Part shown: positions 7,559 to 16,604 of the stretch, piece after piece
Layout: each line of letters starts with the position of its first letter
How positions within the stretch are numbered: position 1 is the stretch's first letter
Assembly (NCBI GenBank): GCA_963825565.1
Contig: CAWGTW010000003.1
Coordinates: forward strand, 1 to 64,000
Direction: 5' to 3'
Length of the DNA stretch: 64,000 bases
DNA from: JBFGCT01 sp963825565
Lineage (GTDB): Bacteria; Actinomycetota; Acidimicrobiia; Acidimicrobiales; Ilumatobacteraceae
Notes under the pieces: model-generated
Databases searched by the model: none
What the model was told of the DNA's origin: nothing
What the model saw: the letters and a program-made list of their open reading frames with translations, nothing else
Translations under genes and position numbers: made by a program

Positions 7559-10036
7559 TCACTCGACGACGCGAAGCGTGCCCGGGAGATCCATGCGCCG
7601 GAGACGGCGGACGAGGAAGATCGGGGTGGCGGCGACCGAGGCGATTCCGACGGTCGCGGCGATGAGGATCGTGGTCGGTGAGAGGTAGACGTCGATCCCG
7701 ACGTCTGGGAGGGTGGTCGTGGCGAGCGAGGTCAGCATCCACTGGAGGAAGGCGACGCCACCCATGAGGCCGATGATGGTGGCGACGATGCCGACGAGCA
7801 CGCTCTCTTTGACGACGACGCCGAGCACGGTGCGGACCGGGAGCCCGAATGCTCGCATCGTGGCGTGTTCTCGCCGTCGTTCTTCGACGGTGATGCGGGT
7901 GGCGTTGAACGCGATCAGGAGCGCGAGGATCAAGACGGCGCCAGCGGTGACGAACAGGAAGCTGAGGAACTGGTCGAGGGCCTCGTCGATGGCTTCGCTG
8001 ATGCGGGCGACCGGTTGGCTTGACGTCACCCCGGGAAGCCCGAAGACCGCCCGCTGGACATCGGATCTGGTGGCGTCGTCGACGGGGTACGCCTGCACGA
8101 CGTTCACGACACCGTGGAGCCCGAACTGCGTGGTGGCGGTGAGGTCCAGGAAGGCGAACGTCCTGATCGGGTTGGCGTGGATGCCCGTGACGACCAGTTC
8201 GCTGTCGGCGAGCGAGAACCCGCCGGCCTCGTTTCGGATCGGGTGGCGCAGCGTGACGATGTCGCCGACCTGTGCTCCCAGGTCGTCGGCCGCCTTGCGG
8301 GCCAGCAGGATACCCGGGTTGCTCCCGCTGGTCGGCGCCGTTCCCTCGATGATGGTCGGCGTCCACACCGCGTCGTCGAGATCGACGAACTCGACGAGGA
8401 GATCGAGGTTGTCGTCCGATTCGGGTGCGAGCGCAGTGGCGGGCAGCCGAAGTCCCGCGTCGATGTGTTCGACAGCGGGAGCGTCGGAGATGGCCGCGAC
8501 GACAGGGGAGCCGCCGGGGTAGAACGTGTCGAGCTGGACCACGACACGGTCGGCGTCGCCCTTGGTGAACTCGTCGTTTCCTTGGTCGAGGGTCCGACCG
8601 AAGCTGTCGAGCATCCCGAGTACCGCCACCAGCGCCGTGATCGCCGCGCCGACACCTACTGCGGTGAGCACCGTCCGGCGCGGCGTGCGCAGCACGTTCC
8701 GGATCGGCATCTGGGTCATCGTCGATCCGGGCAGTCGGAGTCGGCCGGTCCAGCCGCTCAGCCGGTTGGTCTTCGCCGCGAGGTGACCGGTGCGGATCGC
8801 CTCGATCGGCTCGATGCGCAACGCCCGCCACACCGGCAGGGCGCTCGCTGCGATGGGGATCGCGATTCCGAGGACGCTCGCCCGGAGGTACACGCCGTAC
8901 TGGAACGGTGTGCGGTGGTCGGGGAGCGGCAGGAACGATTCGAGGAGGTTCCCGAAAGCGTTACCCACGAGGAACCCGACGCCGAGGCCGGCGATGGTGC
9001 CGAGCACGGCGACCTGGACGCCGATGAGCATGGGACGGACCGCGAGTTGTGGTCGTGGGACGCCGAGTGCCATCCCGATGCCGATCTCGCGGCGTTGGGC
9101 CTCGACGATCCGGTTGATCAGATTGAACGCGGCGAGCGCAGCGGCGAGCAGGACGAGTGCTGACAGGGCGTTCCAGAATCGTTGGTCGTTGTCGATGTCC
9201 TCATAGAGCACCCGGACAGCGTCGGCATCGTCGCGGGTGGAGATGGCGGCGCTCACCCCGAGCCCGGCGATCGCGTCGGCGAGCTGTGTCTCGATCGCAT
9301 CGCGGTCGGCGCCGTCGACCAGCACCAGGACGGCATCGTTGACCAACCCCTCGTGCCCACCGAGTTCCTGCGCCGCGGCCAGCGGGAGGTACAGGATGGC
9401 GAGTTCCCCGGCAGCGAAGATCGTTCCCTCGGGTCCCTCGTAGAAGAAGTCCTCCGGGGCGACCCCGAGGCCGGTGTAGGTCACGGCGCGGCCACCGGCG
9501 ACCAGGAGCGTTCCCTCGGTCGGCAGACCGTGCTGGTCGGCGAACTTGACCTCGAGCACCGCGGAGCGATCGGTCGGGTCGGCCGACGGTGTGGTGCCGT
9601 CGCGGACCCACACGTCGTCGACGGGCCGCGCCGACGCGAACGTCATCCCCACCAGCCGGGCCGGGACCAACACCGAATTGGCATCGCCGACGGCCCCGGT
9701 GTCGACCTGGCTGTCGACGACGAGACGTTCGGTTGCGGCACGCACCGACTCGCCGCCGTCGATCGATGCGATCGCGCCGAGCAGCGCACCCTGCTCGACG
9801 AACGTCCCCGGGCTGAGCGCGACTCGAAGGTCGTGCATCGCCAACGCCGCGAAGCTCGCGTCGTTGGACTGCCGCCGCCACTCTGCAGTGCTCCCGAGAC
9901 CCGCGTAGACCCCGGTTCCGATGGCGAGCACGAGCGCGATCGCAGTCACTGCGATCCAATGCGATCGGAGGTCGCGCCACGACCAACGCAGCCACCATCG
10001 CAGCCAACCGCTCGGTCGAGATGTCTTGGTCACCAT
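7559..10036 (-). CDS. ABC transporter permease, FtsX/MacB type
   Basis: An 825-aa inner-membrane permease. One N-terminal membrane segment (HWIAVTAIALVLAIGTGVYAG) is followed by a ~230-residue extracytoplasmic MacB-like domain, an FtsX block of three helices (WNALSALVLLAAALAAFNLINR, with MLIGVQVAVLGTIAGLGVG next), a second N-terminal-like helix (VLTAVGVGAAITALVAVLG), a second periplasmic domain and a C-terminal FtsX block (LSFLFVTAGAVLILALLIAFN, then VVVKESVLVGIVATIIGLMG). This duplicated architecture is typical of exporters or mechanotransmission permeases acting on lipids, peptides or cell-wall enzymes. It overlaps the start of the upstream ATPase gene by 7 bp, implying translational coupling. 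Substrate cannot be read from sequence. Confidence 0.88.
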   Translation of the reverse strand: MVTKTSRPSGWLRWWLRWSWRDLRSHWIAVTAIALVLAIGTGVYAGLGSTAEWRRQSNDASFAALAMHDLRVALSPGTFVEQGALLGAIASIDGGESVRAATERLVVDSQVDTGAVGDANSVLVPARLVGMTFASARPVDDVWVRDGTTPSADPTDRSAVLEVKFADQHGLPTEGTLLVAGGRAVTYTGLGVAPEDFFYEGPEGTIFAAGELAILYLPLAAAQELGGHEGLVNDAVLVLVDGADRDAIETQLADAIAGLGVSAAISTRDDADAVRVLYEDIDNDQRFWNALSALVLLAAALAAFNLINRIVEAQRREIGIGMALGVPRPQLAVRPMLIGVQVAVLGTIAGLGVGFLVGNAFGNLLESFLPLPDHRTPFQYGVYLRASVLGIAIPIAASALPVWRALRIEPIEAIRTGHLAAKTNRLSGWTGRLRLPGSTMTQMPIRNVLRTPRRTVLTAVGVGAAITALVAVLGMLDSFGRTLDQGNDEFTKGDADRVVVQLDTFYPGGSPVVAAISDAPAVEHIDAGLRLPATALAPESDDNLDLLVEFVDLDDAVWTPTIIEGTAPTSGSNPGILLARKAADDLGAQVGDIVTLRHPIRNEAGGFSLADSELVVTGIHANPIRTFAFLDLTATTQFGLHGVVNVVQAYPVDDATRSDVQRAVFGLPGVTSSQPVARISEAIDEALDQFLSFLFVTAGAVLILALLIAFNATRITVEERRREHATMRAFGLPVRTVLGVVVKESVLVGIVATIIGLMGGVAFLQWMLTSLATTTLPDVGIDVYLSPTTILIAATVGIASVAATPIFLVRRLRRMDLPGTLRVVE

Positions 10037-10806
10037 TGCAGATCGCCGATGTCGGCCTTGCCGCCGGGTGGCGGCCCGTCGGACACGATCCGACCACTCG
10101 ACAGTTCGATCACACGGTCGGCGACACGGGCGATCTCCCGGTTGTGTGTGACGACGAGCACGGTCATCCCCGCCCGCGCCTGTTCCTCGAGCACGCCGAG
10201 GATCTGGACCCCTGTCCGGAAGTCGAGTTCACCGGTCGGCTCGTCGGCGAGCAAGATCGGGTTGCCGGTCGCCAACGCACGAGCGATCGCCACGCGCTGC
10301 TGTTCGCCGCCCGACAACTGATGCGGGAAGTGACGATGACGATCCGCGAGCCCGACTTGCGCCAACGCCTGTTGCGCCCGAGTGGCCGGGTCCGGCGTGC
10401 GCGCCGCATCCGCACCGAAGCGCACGTTCTCGAGCGCCGTGAGTCCCGGGAACAGGTTGAACGTCTGGAAGATGAAGCTGACCCTGTGCCGGCGCAGCAT
10501 CGACCGGTCCGACTGCGACGCGCCGCTCACGCCGATCCCGGCCACCCGTACCGATCCCGAGGTGGGAGTGTCGAGGGCGCCGATCATGTTCAGCAGCGTC
10601 GTCTTGCCGCAGCCCGACGGCCCGACGATCGCGACGAACGCAGCGTCGTCGACGTGCAGGTTGACGCCATCGAGGGCGGTGACGTCGAGCTCGCCGACCC
10701 GATAGCGCTTCGTGAGATCGTCCAAGTCGATCCGGGTCCCTTCGTGGCCCACCCGCGCATCGACCGCAATCGAGCCGAGCTGACCATTGACCACGTCTTG
10801 GCTCAT
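10030..10806 (-). CDS. ABC transporter ATP-binding protein (MacB/LolD type)
   Basis: A 258-aa ATPase partner of the FtsX-type permease. Visible motifs: Walker A GPSGCGKTTLLN, Q-loop region SFIFQTFNLFPGLTALENV, signature LSGGEQQRVAIARALA, Walker B ILLADEPTGELD and H-loop VVTHNREIA. The order and spacing are those of the MacB/LolD/FtsE subfamily. The first ~35 residues before DLTKRYRVGE are poorly conserved, so the true start may be slightly internal. It is the first gene of a two-gene unit whose second gene starts 7 bp inside it. It energises the permease in the cytoplasm; the exported substrate is unknown. Confidence 0.92.
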   Translation of the reverse strand: MSQDVVNGQLGSIAVDARVGHEGTRIDLDDLTKRYRVGELDVTALDGVNLHVDDAAFVAIVGPSGCGKTTLLNMIGALDTPTSGSVRVAGIGVSGASQSDRSMLRRHRVSFIFQTFNLFPGLTALENVRFGADAARTPDPATRAQQALAQVGLADRHRHFPHQLSGGEQQRVAIARALATGNPILLADEPTGELDFRTGVQILGVLEEQARAGMTVLVVTHNREIARVADRVIELSSGRIVSDGPPPGGKADIGDLQW

Positions 10807-10885
10807 ACTTCAAGGTTCAGCCGGCGGGACGTCCCGACCAAGAGAACAAGGTCCCACCCACGCAGGGTTCGGCGTACACCTGCGG

Positions 10886-12727
10886 TCAGGCGTCCTCGCC
10901 TCCTTCGGCCAAGTCGCCGGGGTCGGTCGTGTCGTCTCCCGCAGCGCCCGAGGGCGCGATACGGGTCGCCACCCAGGCGGTGGCGTCGTCGTGAGCGCGT
11001 CGGGCGGTCTCGCCGACGAAGGCGGTGCTCTGGTAGATGTTGTCGGGGCCGAGCACGTCGGTCGTGCCGGTCACCCGCAGTTGGCGGATCACGCGGCGGT
11101 TGTCGGTGACGATGACCAACTTGCTGTCGACGTCGTGCAGCGCGGTGGCGTACTTCTTGAGGACGTCGATCAGCGTCGCGCCGGCGTCGTCGGCGCCCCG
11201 GATCCGCAGGATCACGACCGAGTTCCGCGACACGGGTGTCACCAGCGGCATCTGATCCAGCAGCGTCGCCGCGGTCGCGAAGAAGAGCGCGCCGTACGGC
11301 TGGAGCACGACCACGTCGTCGGGGGGCACGGTGGCGGGCGGCTCGACCTCCTCGAGGCGCCCGTCGTCGTGGAAGACCAGCCGTTTGGTGACCAGTGCCG
11401 TCGACTGGCGGATGACGAACAGGATGACGGAGATGCCGACGCCGACCAGCACCGCGTACTGCAGCGGGATGACGAGGGTGAGGACGAACGTGATCGACAT
11501 CACGGTCAGCGGCACCGGGCCGGTCTTGGCGACCGACATGATCCGCGCCGGGCGGATCGTGCCGACGCCGACGACGATGAGCAGCGCCGCCAGCGACGGC
11601 ATCGCGACCAGTTCGATGACCCCGCCGAACACGAGGATCACCACCGCCATCACGCCGGCTGCGAAGAACGCAGCCGCGCGGGTCTTGGCGCCGGCAGAGG
11701 CGATCAGCGAGCTCGCCGACATCGACCCGCCGACCGGCATCCCCTGGAACAGCCCGGCGACGATGTTGCCGGCGCCCTGGCCGACGAAGTCCTGTGACTC
11801 GTCCTGGGGTTCCCCGTCCTCGTTGGGGAACCCGGCCGAGACGCCGGCGCCCTGCACGAGCCCGACGAAGGCCAGCGACAGCGCAGGGATGAGCAACGTC
11901 GGGATGTCGCGCAGCACCGGCGCGGTGATGAACGGCAACGATCGCGGCACGTCGACGAGGTCCCGAACCTGGGCGACGTCGCGGTCGAAGCGGTTGAAGA
12001 TGCCGGCGACGGCCGACCCGGCGAACACCGCGACGACCAACCCCAACGCGTCGAGCCTGGTGCGCTGCAGCGTGACGATCAGCACCACGGTGACCACACC
12101 GACGGTCACGGTCGGCAGGTCGATCTTGCCGAGGTTGAACAGCAGGTTGAACGCCCGAGACACCCGATTCCCGCCGGTCGCGGCGTAGCCGGTGAAGTCG
12201 GTGAGTTGGCCGAGCACGATGTTGACGCCCACTGCGGTGATGAACCCGGTCATCACCGAGTTCGACACGAACCGCAGGAACGATCCGAGCCGAAGCAAGC
12301 CGGCGACGATCATCACCACGCCGGTCAGCATCGCCAGCGTGTACAGCGCCCGCTCCGGGTCGTCCCGTGCGGCGAGATCGACGTCGGCGACGATGATCGC
12401 CATCGCGCCCGTGCCCTGGATCGCCATGAACGCCGTGCTCGTGAACAGCGCTCCACCGGCGAGACCGAAGAGGTAGCTGTACAGGCCGGCCACCGGGTTG
12501 ACACCTGCCAGCAGCCCGCTCGCCAACCCGTCGGGGACGCTCTCGACACCGAGGACGAGCCCCGCCAACGCGTCGTCACGTACCGTCGAGCGGCGAATCA
12601 GCGAACGAGGCCGTGTGATCGGAAATCTCACGCGTGCATCCGACGACGAGGGATCCGACGACGAGGGATCCGACGACGAAAAGAGGTCTCCACGGCGGAC
12701 ATTGTCGCGGCGGCCCCGTGCTGCCAC
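10886..12727 (-). CDS. SulP-family anion transporter with C-terminal STAS domain
   Basis: A 613-aa multi-spanning membrane protein. The SulP core runs from DALAGLVLGVESVPDGLASGLLAGVNPVAGLYSY through about ten further helices; ALSLAFVGLVQGAGVSAGFP and GNIVAGLFQGMPVGGSMSAS are typical SulP segments. A cytoplasmic STAS domain (NSVVILRIRG, SKLVIVTDNRRVIRQL) follows near 465-580. Members transport sulfate, bicarbonate or dicarboxylates. The first ~30 residues are translated from a 15-bp tandem repeat and look unnatural, so a GTG at 12631 is an alternative start. A second, frameshifted SulP gene (25.7 kb) and a decayed one (56 kb) occur in the same window. The substrate is not identifiable. Confidence 0.87.
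   Translation of the reverse strand: MAARGRRDNVRRGDLFSSSDPSSSDPSSSDARVRFPITRPRSLIRRSTVRDDALAGLVLGVESVPDGLASGLLAGVNPVAGLYSYLFGLAGGALFTSTAFMAIQGTGAMAIIVADVDLAARDDPERALYTLAMLTGVVMIVAGLLRLGSFLRFVSNSVMTGFITAVGVNIVLGQLTDFTGYAATGGNRVSRAFNLLFNLGKIDLPTVTVGVVTVVLIVTLQRTRLDALGLVVAVFAGSAVAGIFNRFDRDVAQVRDLVDVPRSLPFITAPVLRDIPTLLIPALSLAFVGLVQGAGVSAGFPNEDGEPQDESQDFVGQGAGNIVAGLFQGMPVGGSMSASSLIASAGAKTRAAAFFAAGVMAVVILVFGGVIELVAMPSLAALLIVVGVGTIRPARIMSVAKTGPVPLTVMSITFVLTLVIPLQYAVLVGVGISVILFVIRQSTALVTKRLVFHDDGRLEEVEPPATVPPDDVVVLQPYGALFFATAATLLDQMPLVTPVSRNSVVILRIRGADDAGATLIDVLKKYATALHDVDSKLVIVTDNRRVIRQLRVTGTTDVLGPDNIYQSTAFVGETARRAHDDATAWVATRIAPSGAAGDDTTDPGDLAEGGEDA
12638..12682. repeat. 15-bp tandem repeat, three copies
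   Basis: Three consecutive copies of ATCCGACGACGAGGG (the third ends in AAAA instead). They lie within or just before the 5' end of the SulP gene. If that gene starts at 12727 they encode SSDPS repeats on the minus strand; if it starts at GTG 12631 they lie in the leader. The unit length of 15 keeps the frame, so copy-number change would be tolerated. Confidence 0.8.
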
Positions 12728-12828
12728 AAGCCGGGACGCGAGTGGCTGGCACCGGCGCCTCCGGCATGTTCAACGAGTCGTTGACGGCATGCACCGCCTG
12801 ATCGCGTGCCGGCGCTCGTCAAGCAGGC

Positions 12829-13743
12829 TCAGATGGTCAGGCCGAAACAGTCGAACTCGAAGGTTCCGAGGTCGGCCTCCGCAAGACCATCGTCGAAGTC
12901 GTCGGATCCACCGATGTACTGAACGCTCGACGGCGTCGCGATCTCGTAGGCCGCGCTGGACACCGCCCACGTTCCGTCCGCCTGCTGTTCGGCGGCGGAG
13001 ATGCCGATGCCGCCGTCGAAGCAGGTTGCGCCACTGCGCACCGGCGATCCGGGTCGGATCAACATCGTGAAGTCGTCGCTCGTCCCCGTCCACGCGTAGC
13101 TGAAGAGACAGTCGGCGGAGTCCAGACCGAACACGCCGATCTCGACGGCGGCCGATCCTTCGCCGATCACGGCGAAGAGCTCCAGGCTGTCGCCGGGGAA
13201 GACGGCAGCGATACCGAGTGGCCGGAAGGTTCCGTCGATCGTCGAGTTGACGACTTCAGAGATCACCCCCGCGCCGGTGGTGACTCGCAGCAGCGTCACA
13301 TCGCCAACGGCGTAGGCCTCGACCAGGTCATCGGCAGAGCCGTCGCCGAGCATGTCGACGGTGAGCGACGACATCAGCGCGGCGCCGCTGCCCAGGGGAT
13401 CCGCGCTGTCGCAGTACTCGACGGGCGGCCCGGGGGCCGGAGTGGGGGGTGGCGCCGTCGTGGGAGCTGCCGTCGACGAGGGAGCCGGCGTTGGTTCCGG
13501 TGTCGACGCCGGGGAAGGCACCGTGTCGACGGATCGCGGCGCAGTGGTCGCGGTCGCCGGCGACGTGGTCGTGACCCCGTCGGCGATGGTCGCCGCCACG
13601 ACATCGTCGGTCGCGATGCTCGACGTGGGTGCTGCGGTGTCGGGGATGGCCGCTTCTTGCGACGGTGGCGACGAGCCGCATGACGCGCCGACCAGGGCGG
13701 CGCAGAGCGTGAGTGCGATGGAGGAGGCTCGTGTGTGTTTCAT
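12829..13743 (-). CDS. Secreted lipoprotein of unknown function
   Basis: A 304-aa protein from ATG 13743 (MKHTRASSIALTLCAALVGASC), a lipoprotein signal peptide with lipobox-like VGASC giving the lipidated Cys at position 22. Residues ~30-120 are a Thr/Ser/Ala/Pro-rich linker. The C-terminal ~180 residues form a small folded domain (ADDLVEAYAVGDVTLLRV, and LELFAVIGEGSAAVEIGVFG) with several cysteines. The frame is open upstream to 13869, but the extension precedes the signal peptide and lacks protein character, so the internal start is preferred. It stands alone, ~100 bp downstream of nothing on its strand and upstream of the SulP gene. No family is recognised. Confidence 0.75.
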   Translation of the reverse strand: MKHTRASSIALTLCAALVGASCGSSPPSQEAAIPDTAAPTSSIATDDVVAATIADGVTTTSPATATTAPRSVDTVPSPASTPEPTPAPSSTAAPTTAPPPTPAPGPPVEYCDSADPLGSGAALMSSLTVDMLGDGSADDLVEAYAVGDVTLLRVTTGAGVISEVVNSTIDGTFRPLGIAAVFPGDSLELFAVIGEGSAAVEIGVFGLDSADCLFSYAWTGTSDDFTMLIRPGSPVRSGATCFDGGIGISAAEQQADGTWAVSSAAYEIATPSSVQYIGGSDDFDDGLAEADLGTFEFDCFGLTI

Positions 13744-14085
13744 GTCGGTTCGGTCGGCGGTGCGCTGCCCCAACGATCGGAATCGACCCCGATCGAAGCT
13801 ATGGATCCTCCGCGATTCGGTGTCGGTGTCCGCGGTCGAGAGCCACCGAGCCTCGGAGTGCACTCGCATCGTAGGCGCTGACCGGGTCGGGCCGACGACT
13901 TCCCCTGAGGGGATGATCCGCCGGGGCCGTGTCGGGCGAACCTCGACGGCGATTCATCCGATGTGGGCGATGCGACCCGAGCGGGACCGGGGCTAGCGTC
14001 GTAGCGTCGTCATCTCTGGGTCCCGTCCGGACCCGGCAGACTTCGTCCGGTACCCAGAAAGAGACCCGCTTCAAGGAGACACGCA

Positions 14086-14478
14086 ATGCTTGCATACGAC
14101 TACCCGATCCTCGGCGTGTTCTGGAGCATGCTCCTGTTCTTCCTCTTCTTCGCCTGGCTCATCTTGCTGTTCCGGGTGTTCGCCGACATCTTCCGCTCCG
14201 ACATCGGCGGGTTCGCGAAGGCGATCTGGTCGATCTTCGTGATCATCGTGCCGTTCTTGGGCGTGTTCGTGTACCTCATCGCCCATGGCGACGCGATGAC
14301 ACAGCGCAGCATCGACGAGGCTCAGCAGAACGAGCAGGCGTTCCAGACGTACGTGCGCGAGACTGCCGGGACCGGTGGCGTGGCGTCCGAGCTGAGCCAG
14401 TTGGCTGATCTGAAGAACCAGGGCGCGATCACCGATGCCGAGTTCGAAGCCCAGAAGGCGAAGCTGCTCGCCGACTGA
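14086..14478 (+). CDS. PLDc_N and SHOCT domain membrane protein
   Basis: A 130-aa protein with a good ribosome site (AAGGAG about 8 bases before ATG 14086). Residues 1-~65 hold two membrane helices in the PLDc_N style (LGVFWSMLLFFLFFAWLILLF, and WSIFVIIVPFLGVFVYLIAHG). A short linker leads to a C-terminal SHOCT domain (SELSQLADLKNQGAITDAEFEAQKAKLLA), a ~30-residue oligomerisation or nucleic-acid-associated motif common in actinobacteria. It precedes the glutamate decarboxylase gene by 57 bp and may share its transcript. A membrane-associated stress or scaffolding role is typical for this architecture but not proven. Confidence 0.85.
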   Translation: MLAYDYPILGVFWSMLLFFLFFAWLILLFRVFADIFRSDIGGFAKAIWSIFVIIVPFLGVFVYLIAHGDAMTQRSIDEAQQNEQAFQTYVRETAGTGGVASELSQLADLKNQGAITDAEFEAQKAKLLAD

Positions 14479-14535
14479 TCGTCGGCGTCGACAGACATCC
14501 GCTTCGATCGATCCCGATTCCGAGGAGTTCCTGAC

Positions 14536-15909
14536 ATGGTCCACAAGCACGTATCGAACGATGAGGCGCTCGATCCGGCCTACGCAGGTCGGTTCGCGCA
14601 TGCGCCGATCCCGAAGAATCGGATGCCCGACGACGAGTCGCTGCCCGGAGCCGTGTACCGGATGATCCACGACGAGCTGCTGCTCGACGGCAGTTCGCGG
14701 CTGAACATGGCGACGTTCGTGACGACGTGGATGGAGCCCGAGGCCGAGAAGTTGATGGCCGAGACGTTCGACAAGAACATGATCGACAAGGACGAGTATC
14801 CGCAGACCGCGGAGATCGAACGACGCTGCGTCAACATCGTGGCCGATCTGTTCCACGCGCCGACCGATGGCGACGCGATCGGTGTGTCGACGATCGGCTC
14901 GAGCGAAGCCGTCATGCTCGGTGGCCTTGCGATGAAGTGGAAATGGAGGCAACGGCGCGATGCCGCCGGGCTGCCCACCGACAACCCGAACATGGTCATG
15001 GGCTCGAACGTCCAGGTCGTGTGGGAGAAGTTCTGTCGCTACTGGGACGTCGAGCCCCGTTACGTGCCGGTCACCCCCGAGCGTTTCACCGTCGCCCCCG
15101 ATGGCGTGATGGAGAAGGTCGACGAGAACACGATCGGTGTGATCCCGATCCTCGGCACCACCTACACCGGGGAGTTCGAGCCGATCGGCGAGATTCACGA
15201 TTGCGTCGTCGCCTACAACACCGAGCACGGGACCGACATCCCGATCCACGTCGACGCAGCATCGGGTGGATTCGTCGCCCCGTTCCTGCACCCCGATCTC
15301 GAATGGGACTTCCGACTCCCGCAGGTCAAGTCGATCAACGTGTCGGGGCACAAGTACGGGTTGACGTATCCAGGGATCGGGTTCGTCGTGTGGCGGTCGG
15401 CCGCGGAACTGCCCGAGGACCTCGTCTTCCACGTGAACTATCTCGGCGGCGACATGCCGACGTTCACGCTCAACTTCTCGCGGCCTGGTAACCAGATCGT
15501 CGGGCAGTACTACAACTTCGTGCGCCTCGGTCGCGATGGATACCGCCGCATCATGGAGTCGCTGCGCGACAGCGCGATGCACATGTCGTCCAAGATCGCC
15601 GAGATGGGTCCGTTCGAGGTGGTCAGCGACGGGTCTGCGATCCCCGTGCTCTCGTTCAAGGTCAAGGACCCCTCGAAGTTCACGGTGTTCCACGTGTCCG
15701 ATCTGATGCGCCGCGGTGGCTGGCAGGTGCCGGCGTACACGATGCCCGCTGACGCCGAGGAGGTCGCCGTCATCCGGATCGTCGTCCGCGAAGGCTTCGG
15801 CATGGACCTCGCCGACATGCTCCTCGCGGAGCTTGCCAAAGCCGTTGCTCATCTCGAGGCGTTCCCGCCGGCGCGACCGGCTCCGGCCTCCGGCTTCAGC
15901 CACACGTGA
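14536..15909 (+). CDS. gad: Glutamate decarboxylase
   Basis: A 457-aa PLP-dependent group II decarboxylase converting L-glutamate to GABA and CO2 while consuming a proton. The family length is ~460 aa. Visible landmarks: the N-terminal segment NMATFVTTWMEPEAEKLM, the substrate/PLP region IGVSTIGSSEAVMLGGLAMKWKW, PIHVDAASGGFVAPF (PLP-binding Asp240) and SINVSGHKYGL (Schiff-base Lys273), with FHVNYLGGDMPTFTLNFSRPG downstream. GAGGAG lies 8 bases before the ATG. It is followed 26 bp later by a membrane protein gene and then a CASTOR/POLLUX-type channel gene. No GadC antiporter is nearby, so glutamate/GABA exchange would rely on genes elsewhere. A role in acid tolerance is known for the family; here it is inference. 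Confidence 0.95.
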   Translation: MVHKHVSNDEALDPAYAGRFAHAPIPKNRMPDDESLPGAVYRMIHDELLLDGSSRLNMATFVTTWMEPEAEKLMAETFDKNMIDKDEYPQTAEIERRCVNIVADLFHAPTDGDAIGVSTIGSSEAVMLGGLAMKWKWRQRRDAAGLPTDNPNMVMGSNVQVVWEKFCRYWDVEPRYVPVTPERFTVAPDGVMEKVDENTIGVIPILGTTYTGEFEPIGEIHDCVVAYNTEHGTDIPIHVDAASGGFVAPFLHPDLEWDFRLPQVKSINVSGHKYGLTYPGIGFVVWRSAAELPEDLVFHVNYLGGDMPTFTLNFSRPGNQIVGQYYNFVRLGRDGYRRIMESLRDSAMHMSSKIAEMGPFEVVSDGSAIPVLSFKVKDPSKFTVFHVSDLMRRGGWQVPAYTMPADAEEVAVIRIVVREGFGMDLADMLLAELAKAVAHLEAFPPARPAPASGFSHT

Positions 15910-15934
15910 CGCCCTTGCGACGGGCGAGTCGCTG

Positions 15935-16603
15935 ATGCGCTGGCGACGACAACTCAGCTGGAACCCCCACGATCTCGGCTGGCGCATCGCCGTACTGTTC
16001 ATCGTCGGGTCCTTCCTCTTCGCGCTCGGCTCGTTCCCGCCCTACTCCCAACTCGTCGACGGGCGGATCGTCGGCATCACCTTCGTGCTCGGGTCGCTGT
16101 TCTTCACGACGGCCGGATACAGCGCGTTCGTGCAGGTGATCAACGCCGGCCGCGAGGCCGGCGCGCCGGCCAAGCGCTGGGCGTGGTCACCGCGCACGAC
16201 GTTGTGGTGGGCGGCGTTCATCCAGCTGATCGGCACGCTGCTGTTCAACGTCAACACGATCCTGGCGACGGTCCAGACGTTCACGGTCGAAGAGACCAAC
16301 CGCCTCGTGTGGGCGCCCGACTTCTTCGGTTGCATCGCGTTCCTCGTCGCCAGCCACCTGTACTGGACCAGCACCTGCGGCAAGCTCTGGTGTACCAACA
16401 CCGACGACCCGGACTGGTGGAGTTCGCTGCTGAACTACGCCGGATCGATCGCGTTCATGGCCTCCGCACTCGCCGCGTTCACCCTCGAGACCACCGGGGA
16501 GGCGGTCAACATCGCCATCGTCAACTCCGGCACCTTCATCGGAGCCGTCTGCTTCCTCGTCGGCGCCGACCTGCTGTTGCCACCCGCCCCTGAGAGGCGA
16601 TGA
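15935..16603 (+). CDS. Multi-spanning membrane protein of unknown function
   Basis: A 222-aa protein from ATG 15935, with about six hydrophobic segments: WRIAVLFIVGSFLFALGSF, GITFVLGSLFFTTAGYSAFVQ, LWWAAFIQLIGTLLFNVNTIL, APDFFGCIAFLVASHLYW, LNYAGSIAFMASALAAFTL and GTFIGAVCFLVGADLLL. The frame extends upstream into the decarboxylase gene, but those residues are Arg/Ser-rich shadow sequence. It lies between glutamate decarboxylase (25 bp upstream) and a POLLUX-like channel that starts one base after its stop, so it is probably translated as part of the same operon. No family name is certain. A membrane partner for the decarboxylase or channel is inference. Confidence 0.75.
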   Translation: MRWRRQLSWNPHDLGWRIAVLFIVGSFLFALGSFPPYSQLVDGRIVGITFVLGSLFFTTAGYSAFVQVINAGREAGAPAKRWAWSPRTTLWWAAFIQLIGTLLFNVNTILATVQTFTVEETNRLVWAPDFFGCIAFLVASHLYWTSTCGKLWCTNTDDPDWWSSLLNYAGSIAFMASALAAFTLETTGEAVNIAIVNSGTFIGAVCFLVGADLLLPPAPERR

Positions 16604-16604
16604 C

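Noticed and set aside
12638..12682. Possible CRISPR-like repeat
   Set aside because: Perfect tandem 15-mers without spacers; a simple in-frame tandem repeat.
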